Assembly: GCA_003156795.1 (NCBI GenBank) | Contig: PMHU01000105.1 | Coordinates: 10,598 to 18,535, forward strand | From: Acidimicrobiaceae bacterium | GTDB taxonomy: Bacteria; Actinomycetota; Acidimicrobiia; Acidimicrobiales; Palsa-688 | Direction of reading: 5' to 3' | Length of the DNA: 7,938 nucleotides | Shown here: piece by piece, positions 1 through 5,776 of the stretch | Position numbering within the stretch: position 1 is the stretch's first letter | Layout: every line of letters begins with the position of its first letter | Translations under genes and position numbers: made by a program | Notes under the pieces: model-generated | What the model saw: the letters and a program-made list of their open reading frames with translations, nothing else | Databases searched by the model: none | Told to the model about the DNA's origin: nothing

Positions 1-111
1 GGCATCACCGCCTTCTAGCGGCCCTGGGCCCACGACCCGCGGCCGTTCTGGTGGCAATCCGTGAATCTCGCGTAGTCGATCGTGCACCCAAAGGGCATGA
101 TCTAACACCAA
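1..111 (-). CDS. Possible 5' fragment of an unidentified gene running off the left edge
   Basis: The minus-strand frame read from 204 down to 1 has no stop codon. Possible starts are TTG at 111-109, GTG at 108-106, or an earlier GTG at 189-187. The last part reads as an ordinary globular N-terminus, including residues VHDRLREIHGLPPERPR. It lies in the same orientation as the upstream sigma/anti-sigma operon and after a hairpin, so it could be a separate downstream gene. I do not recognise the family; the phrase loosely resembles N-termini of endonuclease III-like HhH-GPD proteins, but this is too short to trust. In GC-rich DNA a 68-codon open frame can occur by chance, and a plus-strand frame (3-137) is also open for 44 codons. 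No clear Shine-Dalgarno site is seen. Confidence 0.25.
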   Translation of the reverse strand, partial: MVLDHALWVHDRLREIHGLPPERPRVVGPGPLEGGDA

Positions 112-167
112 GCTTCGCCGTTCGCAACGAGATGTAGTAGCGGCGAGCGGCCAGCGGCGGCGAGGCC

Positions 168-187
168 GGAGGCGCGAGCCCGCCTCC
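168..187 (-). terminator. GC-rich stem-loop after the anti-sigma gene, possible terminator
   Basis: GGAGGCG (168-174) pairs perfectly with CGCCTCC (181-187) around a 6-nt loop CGAGCC. It begins 18 nt past the stop codon of the anti-sigma gene, in the right place to end the minus-strand operon. There is no T-tract after it on the minus strand, so it would be a non-canonical terminator, as is common in actinobacteria, or simply a chance GC-rich hairpin. Confidence 0.35.
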
Positions 188-204
188 ACGCCGATGGTGA
201 GTCG

Positions 205-1008
205 TCAGTCGATCACACCGGCCGCGACGGGCGCGTGCGATGTGGTGACGACGCCGCCGGCCACTTCGACCGTTACCGCTAGGGCTTGGACCGGTGACCC
301 GACGCGAAAAGCCGTTACCGGCGCCGGGCTGCTACCGATCAGCCCGTAGGAGACCCGCTCGGTGCCGGTGACGCCCCAAAGCTGGTACGTGAGCGTCGGC
401 GCCAGCGGAGCCAGGTCTGAGTGGTACAGGTACCCGCTCCCGTTCGGCAGGATCACGGCGTCGAGCGACGCGGGCCCTCCGGCGAACGAGCTGAGGGTGA
501 CGCGACGGGTTCCGGGCTCGGCCAGGGCGGCCTCAACGACTGCCATCGTGGGCTGGTGGCTCATGGCGACGACCTGGCCACTGACATGATCGATGCGATG
601 CTGCAATCGAGCCACTTGCACACCCAGCAGGGCCACCAGCACGACGGCTGCGGCGGCGATCAGCGACACCGTCCGAACGGCCCTTCCTCCGCCGATCGAC
701 CGGCGCGCCACCCGACCTGACAGAGCGTCCGGATCCGATTGAGCGATGACGACAGGGTGGCCCCCGCTGATCGGAATCGATGATTTGCTCTCGTGGCGAC
801 GCACCCCTTCGACGACCCGGTCCCACAATCCTGGCGGCGCTTCCGCGCCGGAATATGAAAGCAAGCCGACGACTTCGCGGTGGTTGCGGAGCTCATCGCG
901 GCACCGCGGGCACGCTTCGAGGTGGGATTCGATGCGCACCGCTTCGTCGGGCTCCACTGCGTCCAGGGCGAAGGCTCCGAGCAGCTCGGAGACCTCCTCG
1001 TGACCCAT
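205..1008 (-). CDS. RskA-family membrane-anchored anti-sigma factor with ZAS zinc motif
   Basis: Likely holds the ECF sigma factor encoded just upstream at the membrane and releases it after regulated proteolysis. Counted from the 1008 start (267 aa), the cytoplasmic N-terminus carries the anti-sigma zinc signature H29-x3-C33-x2-C36 with an upstream His at residue 3. A single membrane segment follows at about 114-133, after a basic stretch. The outer part, about 155-267, resembles the RskA C-terminal domain, with the hallmark run around YLYHSDLAPLAPTLTYQLWG. C33 and C36 are the only cysteines. An in-frame ATG at 1020 would add four residues. I prefer 1008 because it gives a TGATG stop/start overlap with the sigma gene, the same junction seen between mca and the SCP2-like gene, with a G-rich Shine-Dalgarno-like run (GGGGGGA) 3 nt upstream. 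The family call is firm; the signal is unknown. Confidence 0.9.
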   Translation of the reverse strand: MGHEEVSELLGAFALDAVEPDEAVRIESHLEACPRCRDELRNHREVVGLLSYSGAEAPPGLWDRVVEGVRRHESKSSIPISGGHPVVIAQSDPDALSGRVARRSIGGGRAVRTVSLIAAAAVVLVALLGVQVARLQHRIDHVSGQVVAMSHQPTMAVVEAALAEPGTRRVTLSSFAGGPASLDAVILPNGSGYLYHSDLAPLAPTLTYQLWGVTGTERVSYGLIGSSPAPVTAFRVGSPVQALAVTVEVAGGVVTTSHAPVAAGVID

Positions 1009-1589
1009 CAGTCCCCCCATGCCGCACCCACTGTCGTGTCGACCAATGACGCCCTGAGCCTCTTCAGCCCGGAACGGATACGGCTCTTGACGGTGCCCTC
1101 CGGCGCTCCCAGCAGTGCCGCGACTTCGCGGTAGGTGCGGCCACCGAAGTAGGCGAGCTCGATGGCCCGCCGCTCGTCCTCTGGAAGCGTAAGGACCGCC
1201 TCTCTCACGCGATCAGCGACGGCCAGATCCCACACTTCGTGCTCGAGGTCATAACCGGCCTCCGCCGCGCTGCGAGCGTCTCGCGCTTCGCGCTCCTTGC
1301 GGGCGCCGTCCGAGCGGAGTACGTCGACGGACCGCCCGTGGGTCTGGGCCAGGAGAAAGGACCGCAACGACCCTCGCTCGGGATCGAATCGCTCGGGTTG
1401 GTTCCACAGTCGAACGAAGACTTCCTGCACGATTTCCTCGGCGCGACCGGCGTCGCCGAGCACCCGTCGGGCCAGGGCGAACACCGCTCCGGCGTGCCTG
1501 CGGAACACCTCCGCCAGGGCGTCGTCGTGCCACCGGCCGATGGAGACCACGAGGGAGGCGTCGCTTGCGTCGGTCAAAGGGCGCGCCAT
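1008..1589 (-). CDS. ECF (group 4) RNA polymerase sigma factor, SigK-like
   Basis: A 193-aa alternative sigma factor directing RNA polymerase to a dedicated promoter set. Sigma region 2 spans about residues 22-91 (core helices LAEVFRRHAGAVFALARRVL, then AEEIVQEVFVRLW). Region 4 spans about 126-182 with the helix-turn-helix RTYREVAALLGAPEGTVKSR that reads the -35 element. There is no extra C-terminal domain. Pairing with an RskA-type anti-sigma factor makes it SigK-like by context and sequence type. Unlike Mycobacterium tuberculosis SigK, which has a redox-sensitive cysteine pair, this protein has no cysteine at all. The frame stays open far upstream, but that part overlaps the SCP2-like gene in another frame, so the ATG at 1589 is chosen. 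Only a weak purine stretch (GAAGAA) precedes it. A possible autoregulatory promoter lies in the 44-nt gap upstream. Confidence 0.92.
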   Translation of the reverse strand: MARPLTDASDASLVVSIGRWHDDALAEVFRRHAGAVFALARRVLGDAGRAEEIVQEVFVRLWNQPERFDPERGSLRSFLLAQTHGRSVDVLRSDGARKEREARDARSAAEAGYDLEHEVWDLAVADRVREAVLTLPEDERRAIELAYFGGRTYREVAALLGAPEGTVKSRIRSGLKRLRASLVDTTVGAAWGD

Positions 1590-1600
1590 CTCATGGTGTT

Positions 1601-1627
1601 CTTCGGAGCCGGCCTCTCGCTGGATGA
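1601..1627 (-). promoter_or_regulatory. Candidate SigK-type promoter in front of the sigma gene
   Basis: On the minus strand the gap before the sigma gene contains TCATCC (1627-1622), a 15-nt spacer, then CCGAAG (1606-1601). This differs at one base in each box from the mycobacterial SigK consensus as I recall it (CCATCC, 16-17 nt, CCGAAT), and the spacer is one to two bases short. The -10-like box ends 11 nt before the ATG, so any leader would be very short. Together these suggest autoregulation of the sigma/anti-sigma pair, but two short boxes in GC-rich DNA are weak evidence. Confidence 0.35.
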
Positions 1628-1633
1628 CATTTC

Positions 1634-2044
1634 TTAGTTCGAACCATGGGTCGCTGAGGTCTCCTCTGCCAGCGCGGCCACCTGCTGTCGCCAGGTTAGG
1701 AACGATTCCCGGGTCGTCGACTGGAGGAATCCGAGCAAGAGGGCTCCATCGCCGGTGGCTTTGAGCCGGCCTCTCATGAAGGCCACGCTCGGCTCGACTT
1801 CGCCCGTGATGACCTCGACGGCGTCCGGGCCGGAGAGCGTCAGCGCCAGATCGACGTCGGACGGCACGCCCGCAAGGTCGCCCACTGGCGTTCCGTCCAG
1901 GTAGCGCCACGGCACGTGGACCTCCCGCTTGGCGACACCGATCACGGCAAGCGATACCGTCCCAGATGCGCCCGGCACTGGCGGGAGCAGGCCAGCCAGA
2001 CCGGCCGCGGCGGCGGCCCACTCTTCGCTCAGCCACGCCACCAT
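1634..2044 (-). CDS. SCP2-like sterol/lipid-binding domain protein
   Basis: A 136-aa single-domain protein that looks like the bacterial SCP2 (sterol carrier protein 2) fold, which binds lipids or other hydrophobic ligands in a cavity. The N-terminal phrase FSEEW-like (LSEEWAAAAAGL) is followed by strands, then the family's most recognisable block, DVDLALTLSGPDAVEVITGEVEPSVAFMRGRLKATGDGALLLGFL (about residues 63-107): acidic residue-rich strand, a loading helix, then the PSVAFMRGRLK-type segment and GD turn. It has no signal peptide, membrane segment or cysteine, so it is probably cytosolic. Its ATG overlaps the mca stop as TGATG, implying translational coupling. The real ligand cannot be read from sequence. 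Placement between mca and the sigma factor suggests a hydrophobic-compound or stress role, which is inference. Confidence 0.82.
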   Translation of the reverse strand: MVAWLSEEWAAAAAGLAGLLPPVPGASGTVSLAVIGVAKREVHVPWRYLDGTPVGDLAGVPSDVDLALTLSGPDAVEVITGEVEPSVAFMRGRLKATGDGALLLGFLQSTTRESFLTWRQQVAALAEETSATHGSN

Positions 2045-2943
2045 CAGCGGACCGTGACCGCATCGACGCCCGCGAAAAGGTCGTCGGTCGGGTTCGGCTC
2101 GCCCGTGAGGTCGCGCGCCACCTCGTATTCCTCGTAGGGGTACAGCGAGTCGGCGACGTCGGAGGGCAAACCGAACCACCACGGGGAGTTGGGGTCGACT
2201 TGGGTGGCGTGGGCGAGAAGGGCTTCTCGCATTACCGACGTGTGGCCGTGGATGTCGACGACGACTCGGGGTCGAGCCGGACGCTCCACCCCGTCCGTTT
2301 CTTCGCCCTCGGCCTGCAGGAGCCGAGCGAGCCTCTCCTCCGACATCGGCGACTCGAGACCCAACTCGAGGAACTTCTCGTGCATGGCCCGCATCCGCTT
2401 GACCGACCAGCTGACGTAGCAGAGCCGCTGGGGTTGCCACAGCGCTCCCGCGTCGGGATAAAGCTCGGGATCGCCAGCCGCGTCGAATGCGATTTCAGAA
2501 ATCTCGTTGACACGCAAATGGTCGGGGTGGGGATATCCGCTCTGTTCCTGCGGGTAGGTCACGACCACTTGTGGACGGGTGCGTCGGATGACTGCCACGA
2601 GGCGCCCCACCGCGTCGTCCAGTGGAGCGGCAGCGAAGCTGCGCGGATCCGCGTTAGCCGGACTGTCCGGCATGCCGGAGTCGCGATACCCGAGCAGGAC
2701 GACCTCGTCGTAGCCGATTATCTCGGCCGCCCGGTCGAGCTCGGCTCGGCGTACGTCGGCCAGGTTCTGGCGCACGGCCTCCACGTCCATGGCCGGGTTG
2801 AGGATCTCTCCTTCCTCGCCTCCGGTGCAAGTGACCAGGACGGTGTTGACCCCCTCGGCGTGATAGCGGGCGACGGTGCCTGCACCCTTCGACGCCTCGT
2901 CGTCTGGGTGAGCATGCACGGTTAGTAGGCACAACGACGGCAT
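2044..2943 (-). CDS. mca: Mycothiol S-conjugate amidase Mca
   Basis: A zinc amidase that cleaves mycothiol S-conjugates of electrophiles or antibiotics to glucosaminyl-inositol and an N-acetylcysteine conjugate (mercapturic acid) for export. The protein (299 aa) belongs to the LmbE/PIG-L deacetylase fold. The HPDD motif at residues 12-15 supplies metal ligands H12 and D15 and the probable base D14. HPDH at 139-142 supplies the third ligand, H142. The HAHPDDEASKG and VTCTGGEEGEILNP blocks (about 10-20 and 37-50) and a length close to 290-300 aa fit Mca better than the related MshB deacetylase, though MshB remains the alternative. It is the first gene of the minus-strand operon. The ATG at 2943 follows a -10-like box by 6 nt, so the message may be leaderless. 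Confidence 0.93.
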   Translation of the reverse strand: MPSLCLLTVHAHPDDEASKGAGTVARYHAEGVNTVLVTCTGGEEGEILNPAMDVEAVRQNLADVRRAELDRAAEIIGYDEVVLLGYRDSGMPDSPANADPRSFAAAPLDDAVGRLVAVIRRTRPQVVVTYPQEQSGYPHPDHLRVNEISEIAFDAAGDPELYPDAGALWQPQRLCYVSWSVKRMRAMHEKFLELGLESPMSEERLARLLQAEGEETDGVERPARPRVVVDIHGHTSVMREALLAHATQVDPNSPWWFGLPSDVADSLYPYEEYEVARDLTGEPNPTDDLFAGVDAVTVR

Positions 2944-2955
2944 CCGTACAGATTA
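2944..2955 (-). promoter_or_regulatory. Candidate leaderless promoter (-10) of mca
   Basis: On the minus strand TAATCT (2955-2950) fits the actinobacterial TAnnnT -10 pattern. It is separated from the mca ATG by only GTACGG (6 nt), which would put the transcription start at or beside the A of ATG. No good -35 hexamer is visible at 16-18 nt upstream. That space is filled instead by the left arm of the inverted repeat at 2956-2975. Confidence 0.5.
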
Positions 2956-3046
2956 GGACTCGCCACGAAACAACTTGGAACATGTCCTTGTCCAGGAACT
3001 GCTCTGATGGCGAATAATTGGGTCGAGTTGTTTCGTGGGCGAGCCC
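2956..3046. repeat. Long imperfect inverted repeat upstream of mca
   Basis: The left arm is 2956-2975 and the right arm 3026-3046 on the opposite strand, separated by 50 nt. Aligned as inverted copies they share CTCGCC and the 11-nt core ACGAAACAACT, with one substitution (A/G near the outer end) and one extra C in the right arm. The left arm abuts the mca -10 box. It could be a pair of regulator binding sites, a long hairpin, or the ends of a small non-autonomous element; no transposase or clear target duplication is visible. The rest of the intergenic region (3047-3102) shows nothing else I can support. Confidence 0.75.
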
Positions 3047-3102
3047 TTATGGGGAAACGGGAGGGTCGCCTCGTTGGTTCCGCCCGCCTCGGGTCGTGAT
3101 CA

Positions 3103-3387
3103 TCAGGTGCCGAGGGCGTCTATGGCCTTCGCCAAGTCGACGTCGAGCTCGGTCAGGCCGCCCGCGGAGTGGGTGGAAAGCCTCAAGGTGACCTTGTTCC
3201 ACGATATGGCTATGTCCGGGTGATGGTCGCGGGCCTCGGCCAAGGCGCCGACGTGGTTGACGAAGGCGAGGGCGGAAGCGAAGTCCTTCCGGGTTTCGGT
3301 CTTTACCAGCTCGTCACCTTCGCGCTGCCAATCGAGGGTCTCGAGGGCCTCTTCGACGGCTTCGTCTGAGAGCAGTTGCGGCGCCAT
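3103..3387 (-). CDS. Pterin-4a-carbinolamine dehydratase (PCD/DCoH family)
   Basis: A 94-aa enzyme that dehydrates 4a-hydroxytetrahydrobiopterin, recycling the pterin cofactor after aromatic amino acid hydroxylation. The family core is complete: FVNHVGALAEARDHHPDI (about 42-59) with the catalytic histidines H55 and H56, then NKVTLRLSTH with the third histidine H73, then GGLTELDVDLAKAID. Length matches the usual 90-110 aa. The frame extends upstream to 3447, but the ATG at 3387 is preferred: it starts the family domain correctly, and TATAAA sits 6 nt upstream. No phenylalanine hydroxylase is in the window, so the partner is unknown. In many bacteria lacking that enzyme, PCD-like proteins are thought to serve other pterin pathways, including molybdopterin. 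The gene stands alone, divergent from the ATPase gene. Confidence 0.93.
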   Translation of the reverse strand: MAPQLLSDEAVEEALETLDWQREGDELVKTETRKDFASALAFVNHVGALAEARDHHPDIAISWNKVTLRLSTHSAGGLTELDVDLAKAIDALGT

Positions 3388-3399
3388 GGACCATTTATA
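3388..3399 (-). promoter_or_regulatory. Candidate leaderless promoter (-10) of the pterin dehydratase gene
   Basis: On the minus strand TATAAA (3399-3394) stands out in very GC-rich surroundings. It is separated from the ATG at 3387 by TGGTCC (6 nt), the same geometry as at mca. There is no Shine-Dalgarno sequence in between, so a leaderless transcript is the natural reading. The -35 position holds no recognisable hexamer. Confidence 0.55.
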
Positions 3400-3475
3400 C
3401 CCGGTACGCTCGCCTTCGGCTTCCCCCGCGATACCGGCATGGCGCACCCGTCGAGTTGACGGCGCGCTCCGACGC

Positions 3476-3480
3476 GGAGG
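3476..3480 (+). promoter_or_regulatory. Ribosome binding site deciding the ATPase start
   Basis: GGAGG is a strong Shine-Dalgarno core. The first in-frame TTG (3484) is only 3 nt away, too near for normal initiation. The second TTG (3490) is 9 nt away, so 3490 is the better start. There is no in-frame ATG nearby. Confidence 0.6.
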
Positions 3481-3489
3481 TCATTGTCC

Positions 3490-4884
3490 TTGACCAACTC
3501 TCATCTGGCCCGGCTGCAGCGCCATTTGGCGGCCGCCGGTGGCCGCTTGTACGTTGGAACCGTAAACGGTGGCTTGGTCCTCGCCGGCCCGCAACAGGCG
3601 GTGCTCGTCCTCGGGCCTCCGCGTGCCGGCAAGACCACCGCCGTCGCCATCCCCAACGTGCTGTGCGCGCCGGGCCCGGTGATAGCTACATCCACCAAAC
3701 CCGACTTGTTAGCCGCCACCCTCGCGGCCCGGGCGCAACTCGGTCGCTGCTGGCTGTTCGACCCGTCGGGGACGACTTCGAACCTTCCCGGGCTGACCCG
3801 GCTGCGGTGGTCGCCGGTCGCGGCGGCGACCACCTGGGACGAGTCGCTCGTCCTGGCCCGAGCCATGACTCGAGCGGCCCGGCCCGTCGGCCGCCACGGT
3901 GAATCTGCTCATTGGACCGAAAGGGCCGAGGCCTTGCTGGCTCCGCTGTTGCATGCCGCCCGTTTGTCCGACGCCGGTATCGAATCGGTGCTGCGATGGG
4001 TCCTTCGCCAGGATCTCGACGCCCCCCAGGCCGTGCTCGCTGGTCACGGAGTCGACGTCGGTTCTGATGTCCTGGCTGGGATCGCCGCTACCGACCCCAG
4101 AGAGCAGTCCGGGATATGGTCCAGCACGGCCGGCGTCCTGGCCGCTTATCGCTCGGACGCGGTACTCGACAATTCGGCCGCGGTCAACTTCGACCCGACG
4201 TCGCTTATCGACACGTCCGACACCGTCTACATCTGCGCCTCAGCTCGACAACAGGACCTGGTGGCGCCGATCGTGGTGGCCTTTCTCGAGCAGGCCCGGG
4301 CGGGCTGCTACTCGGCCTGGGGGATGTCGACCTCACGGCCACCGCTGACTCTGGTCTTGGACGAGGTGGCCAACATCGCCCCGCTGCCCGACTTGCCGGC
4401 CCTCGTCAGCGAGGGCGGAAGCCAGGGGGTGCTGACCCTCGCCTGCTTGCAGGACCTGTCGCAAGCGCGGGCCAGGTGGGGCCCGGCCGCGGACGGTTTC
4501 CTGTCGCTGTTCGGTACCAAGCTGGTGCTACCCGGCATCGGCGACCTCTCCACGTTGGAGCTGGTGTCTCGCTTGGGAGGCGAGATCGACGTCCCGGCGC
4601 GGAGCGTGAGCCGGGCTCCTTGGTGGACCGGTACGGGCGGCGGCGAGACCGTCACCTGGTCCAATCACCGCCAGCGTCGCCTGCCGGTGGACGCCGTCAG
4701 CCAGCAGCCTCTGGGAACAGCGGTCCTGTTGGCCGGTGCTCAGACACCAGAGCAGGTCGGGCTCCCACCGTGGTGGCACCTCGAGCATCTCCGGCCGGAC
4801 CGACCGGTCGTCGTGGACGCCCCAGAGCCTGGATTGGCTGAACCGGGACGTGACCGGCCCCGCAACCGTACGATCGCTGAATGA
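3490..4884 (+). CDS. TraG/VirD4-like (type IV coupling protein family) ATPase lacking a membrane anchor
   Basis: A P-loop ATPase of the conjugative coupling protein family, which normally docks DNA or protein substrates to a type IV secretion channel. Numbered from TTG 3484 (466 aa; 464 from the preferred 3490): Walker A GPPRAGKT at 44-51; the TSTKPDLL and LFDPSG blocks at about 69-96, matching VirD4 DPKgE and fDP motifs; Walker B LTLVLDE at 288-294 followed by VANIAPLPDLP; and a sensor-like region ACLQDLSQARARWG (320-333) with FGTKLVLPGIGD, as in TraG C-termini. The usual N-terminal transmembrane helices are absent; the P-loop begins within 45 residues. No relaxase or secretion genes are nearby. 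Its stop overlaps the next start (ATGA), so it is probably co-translated with the exporter. It may be a remnant of an integrated element or a repurposed ATPase. Family is clear, function is not. Confidence 0.85.
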   Translation: MTNSHLARLQRHLAAAGGRLYVGTVNGGLVLAGPQQAVLVLGPPRAGKTTAVAIPNVLCAPGPVIATSTKPDLLAATLAARAQLGRCWLFDPSGTTSNLPGLTRLRWSPVAAATTWDESLVLARAMTRAARPVGRHGESAHWTERAEALLAPLLHAARLSDAGIESVLRWVLRQDLDAPQAVLAGHGVDVGSDVLAGIAATDPREQSGIWSSTAGVLAAYRSDAVLDNSAAVNFDPTSLIDTSDTVYICASARQQDLVAPIVVAFLEQARAGCYSAWGMSTSRPPLTLVLDEVANIAPLPDLPALVSEGGSQGVLTLACLQDLSQARARWGPAADGFLSLFGTKLVLPGIGDLSTLELVSRLGGEIDVPARSVSRAPWWTGTGGGETVTWSNHRQRRLPVDAVSQQPLGTAVLLAGAQTPEQVGLPPWWHLEHLRPDRPVVVDAPEPGLAEPGRDRPRNRTIAE

Positions 4885-5768
4885 GCTCCGACCGGTCGCT
4901 GGATCGAACGCCCGCGTTGGGGTTGGTATCGGTGGGAGCGATATCGGTTCAGTTCGGCGCCGCCCTCGCCACCAAGTTGTTCCACCGAGTTGGACCCAGC
5001 GGTGCGGTGGCGCTGCGCCTTGTCATCGCGGCGGTCGTCCTCGCTGGCCTCGCCATGATCCGTGATCCCCGCCGCTCGTTCGCCGGCATCCGATCACGTG
5101 ATACCCACATAGCGGTCCTGTTCGGACTGGCGTTGGCGGCCATGAATTTGAGCTTCTATGAAGCGATCGACCGCATTCCTTTGGGCGTGGCGGTCACCAT
5201 CGAGTTCTCCGGCCCGCTGGCCCTGGCCCTGGTCGGTTCGCGTCGCCTGACCGACGCCGCCTGGGCGATCCTGGCCGGAGCCGGAGTGGCCCTGCTCGCA
5301 TCGGGGGCGGGCAAGGGGCTCGATCCGGCGGGGCTGGGACTGGCCGGTGTCGCGGGAGCGGGTTGGATCGCGTACATCCTGCTGAGCAAGGAGACCGGGC
5401 GGCGGTTCGACGCCTTGCCGGGATTGACCATAGCGATGCTCGCCGCCGCGATCGTCGTGCTCCCGGCCGGAATCGCGTCGGGGGGCGCCCGCCTATTTGA
5501 CCCCGGCGTCCTCGCCCTCGGCTCCTTGGTGGCCGTGCTGTCGTCAGTGGTTCCCTACAGCCTGGAGCTGGTGGCCCTCCGACAAGTCACCTCCCGTGCC
5601 TTCGGGGTGATGCTGAGCCTCGACCCAGCCGTAGCCACGGCTGCGGGGCTGGCGATCCTGGGTCAGCACCTGACAGATCGTGAGTGGGTGGCGCTGGCCC
5701 TGGTGGTGGCGGCCAACTTCGGAAACTCCGTAGCTGGCAGCCCGGGAGTGGTAACTACCACTCCGTAG
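4881..5768 (+). CDS. rhtA: RhtA-type threonine/homoserine exporter (EamA/DMT superfamily)
   Basis: An inner-membrane efflux carrier, likely exporting threonine, homoserine or related amino acids by proton exchange. The 295-aa protein has about ten hydrophobic segments in two EamA halves. Several blocks resemble E. coli RhtA as I remember it: ISVQFGAALATKLFHRVGPSGAVALRL (about 21-47), IPLGVAVTIEFSGPLALAL (99-117), VVPYSLELVALRQV (223-236) and FGVMLSLDPAVATAAG (241-256). The length equals the E. coli protein. The ATG overlaps the ATPase stop as ATGA with no clear ribosome binding site, so translation probably depends on the upstream gene. The last codons fall inside a perfect hairpin shared with the convergent transporter gene. 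The exact substrate is inferred from homology; actual specificity may differ. Confidence 0.87.
   Translation: MSSDRSLDRTPALGLVSVGAISVQFGAALATKLFHRVGPSGAVALRLVIAAVVLAGLAMIRDPRRSFAGIRSRDTHIAVLFGLALAAMNLSFYEAIDRIPLGVAVTIEFSGPLALALVGSRRLTDAAWAILAGAGVALLASGAGKGLDPAGLGLAGVAGAGWIAYILLSKETGRRFDALPGLTIAMLAAAIVVLPAGIASGGARLFDPGVLALGSLVAVLSSVVPYSLELVALRQVTSRAFGVMLSLDPAVATAAGLAILGQHLTDREWVALALVVAANFGNSVAGSPGVVTTTP
5745..5764. terminator. Bidirectional hairpin between convergent rhtA and ecfT
   Basis: GGAGTGGT (5745-5752) pairs perfectly with ACCACTCC (5757-5764) around the loop AACT. It covers the last codons of rhtA and lies 13-32 nt beyond the ecfT stop on the other strand. Being symmetric, it could end transcription from both sides. 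There is no T-tract on either side, so it would act as a non-canonical terminator or an RNA 3'-end stabiliser. Confidence 0.5.
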
Positions 5769-5776
5769 ACCCGGAT

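Noticed and set aside
1590..2063. N-terminal extension of the sigma factor frame to 351 residues
   Set aside because: The extra part is Arg/Gly/Ala-rich nonsense overlapping the SCP2-like gene in another frame; sigma region 2 begins normally from the ATG at 1589.
2045..2440. Upstream extension of the SCP2-like frame to 268 residues
   Set aside because: The extension is a low-complexity Arg-rich shadow of mca; the ATG at 2044 gives a standard domain and a TGATG junction.
1966..2925. Long open frame (319 codons) on the plus strand opposite mca
   Set aside because: It mirrors the codon bias of the clearly recognisable mca gene on the other strand and shows no family motifs.
2977..3016. Two GGAAC boxes as ECF -35 elements in the intergenic region
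   Set aside because: No matching -10 at proper spacing on the plus strand, and there is no gene oriented that way immediately downstream.
3035..3223. Small plus-strand frame of 62 codons starting in the right arm of the inverted repeat
   Set aside because: It overlaps the 3' part of the pterin dehydratase gene antisense, lacks a ribosome binding site and resembles nothing.
3456..3484. TTGACG as a -35 box for the ATPase gene
   Set aside because: No acceptable -10 hexamer lies 16-18 nt downstream; the position falls on the ribosome binding site and start region.
4116..4841. Second plus-strand frame of 241 codons inside the ATPase gene
   Set aside because: Gly/Arg/Ala-rich with no motifs, while the other frame holds Walker A and B of a known family.
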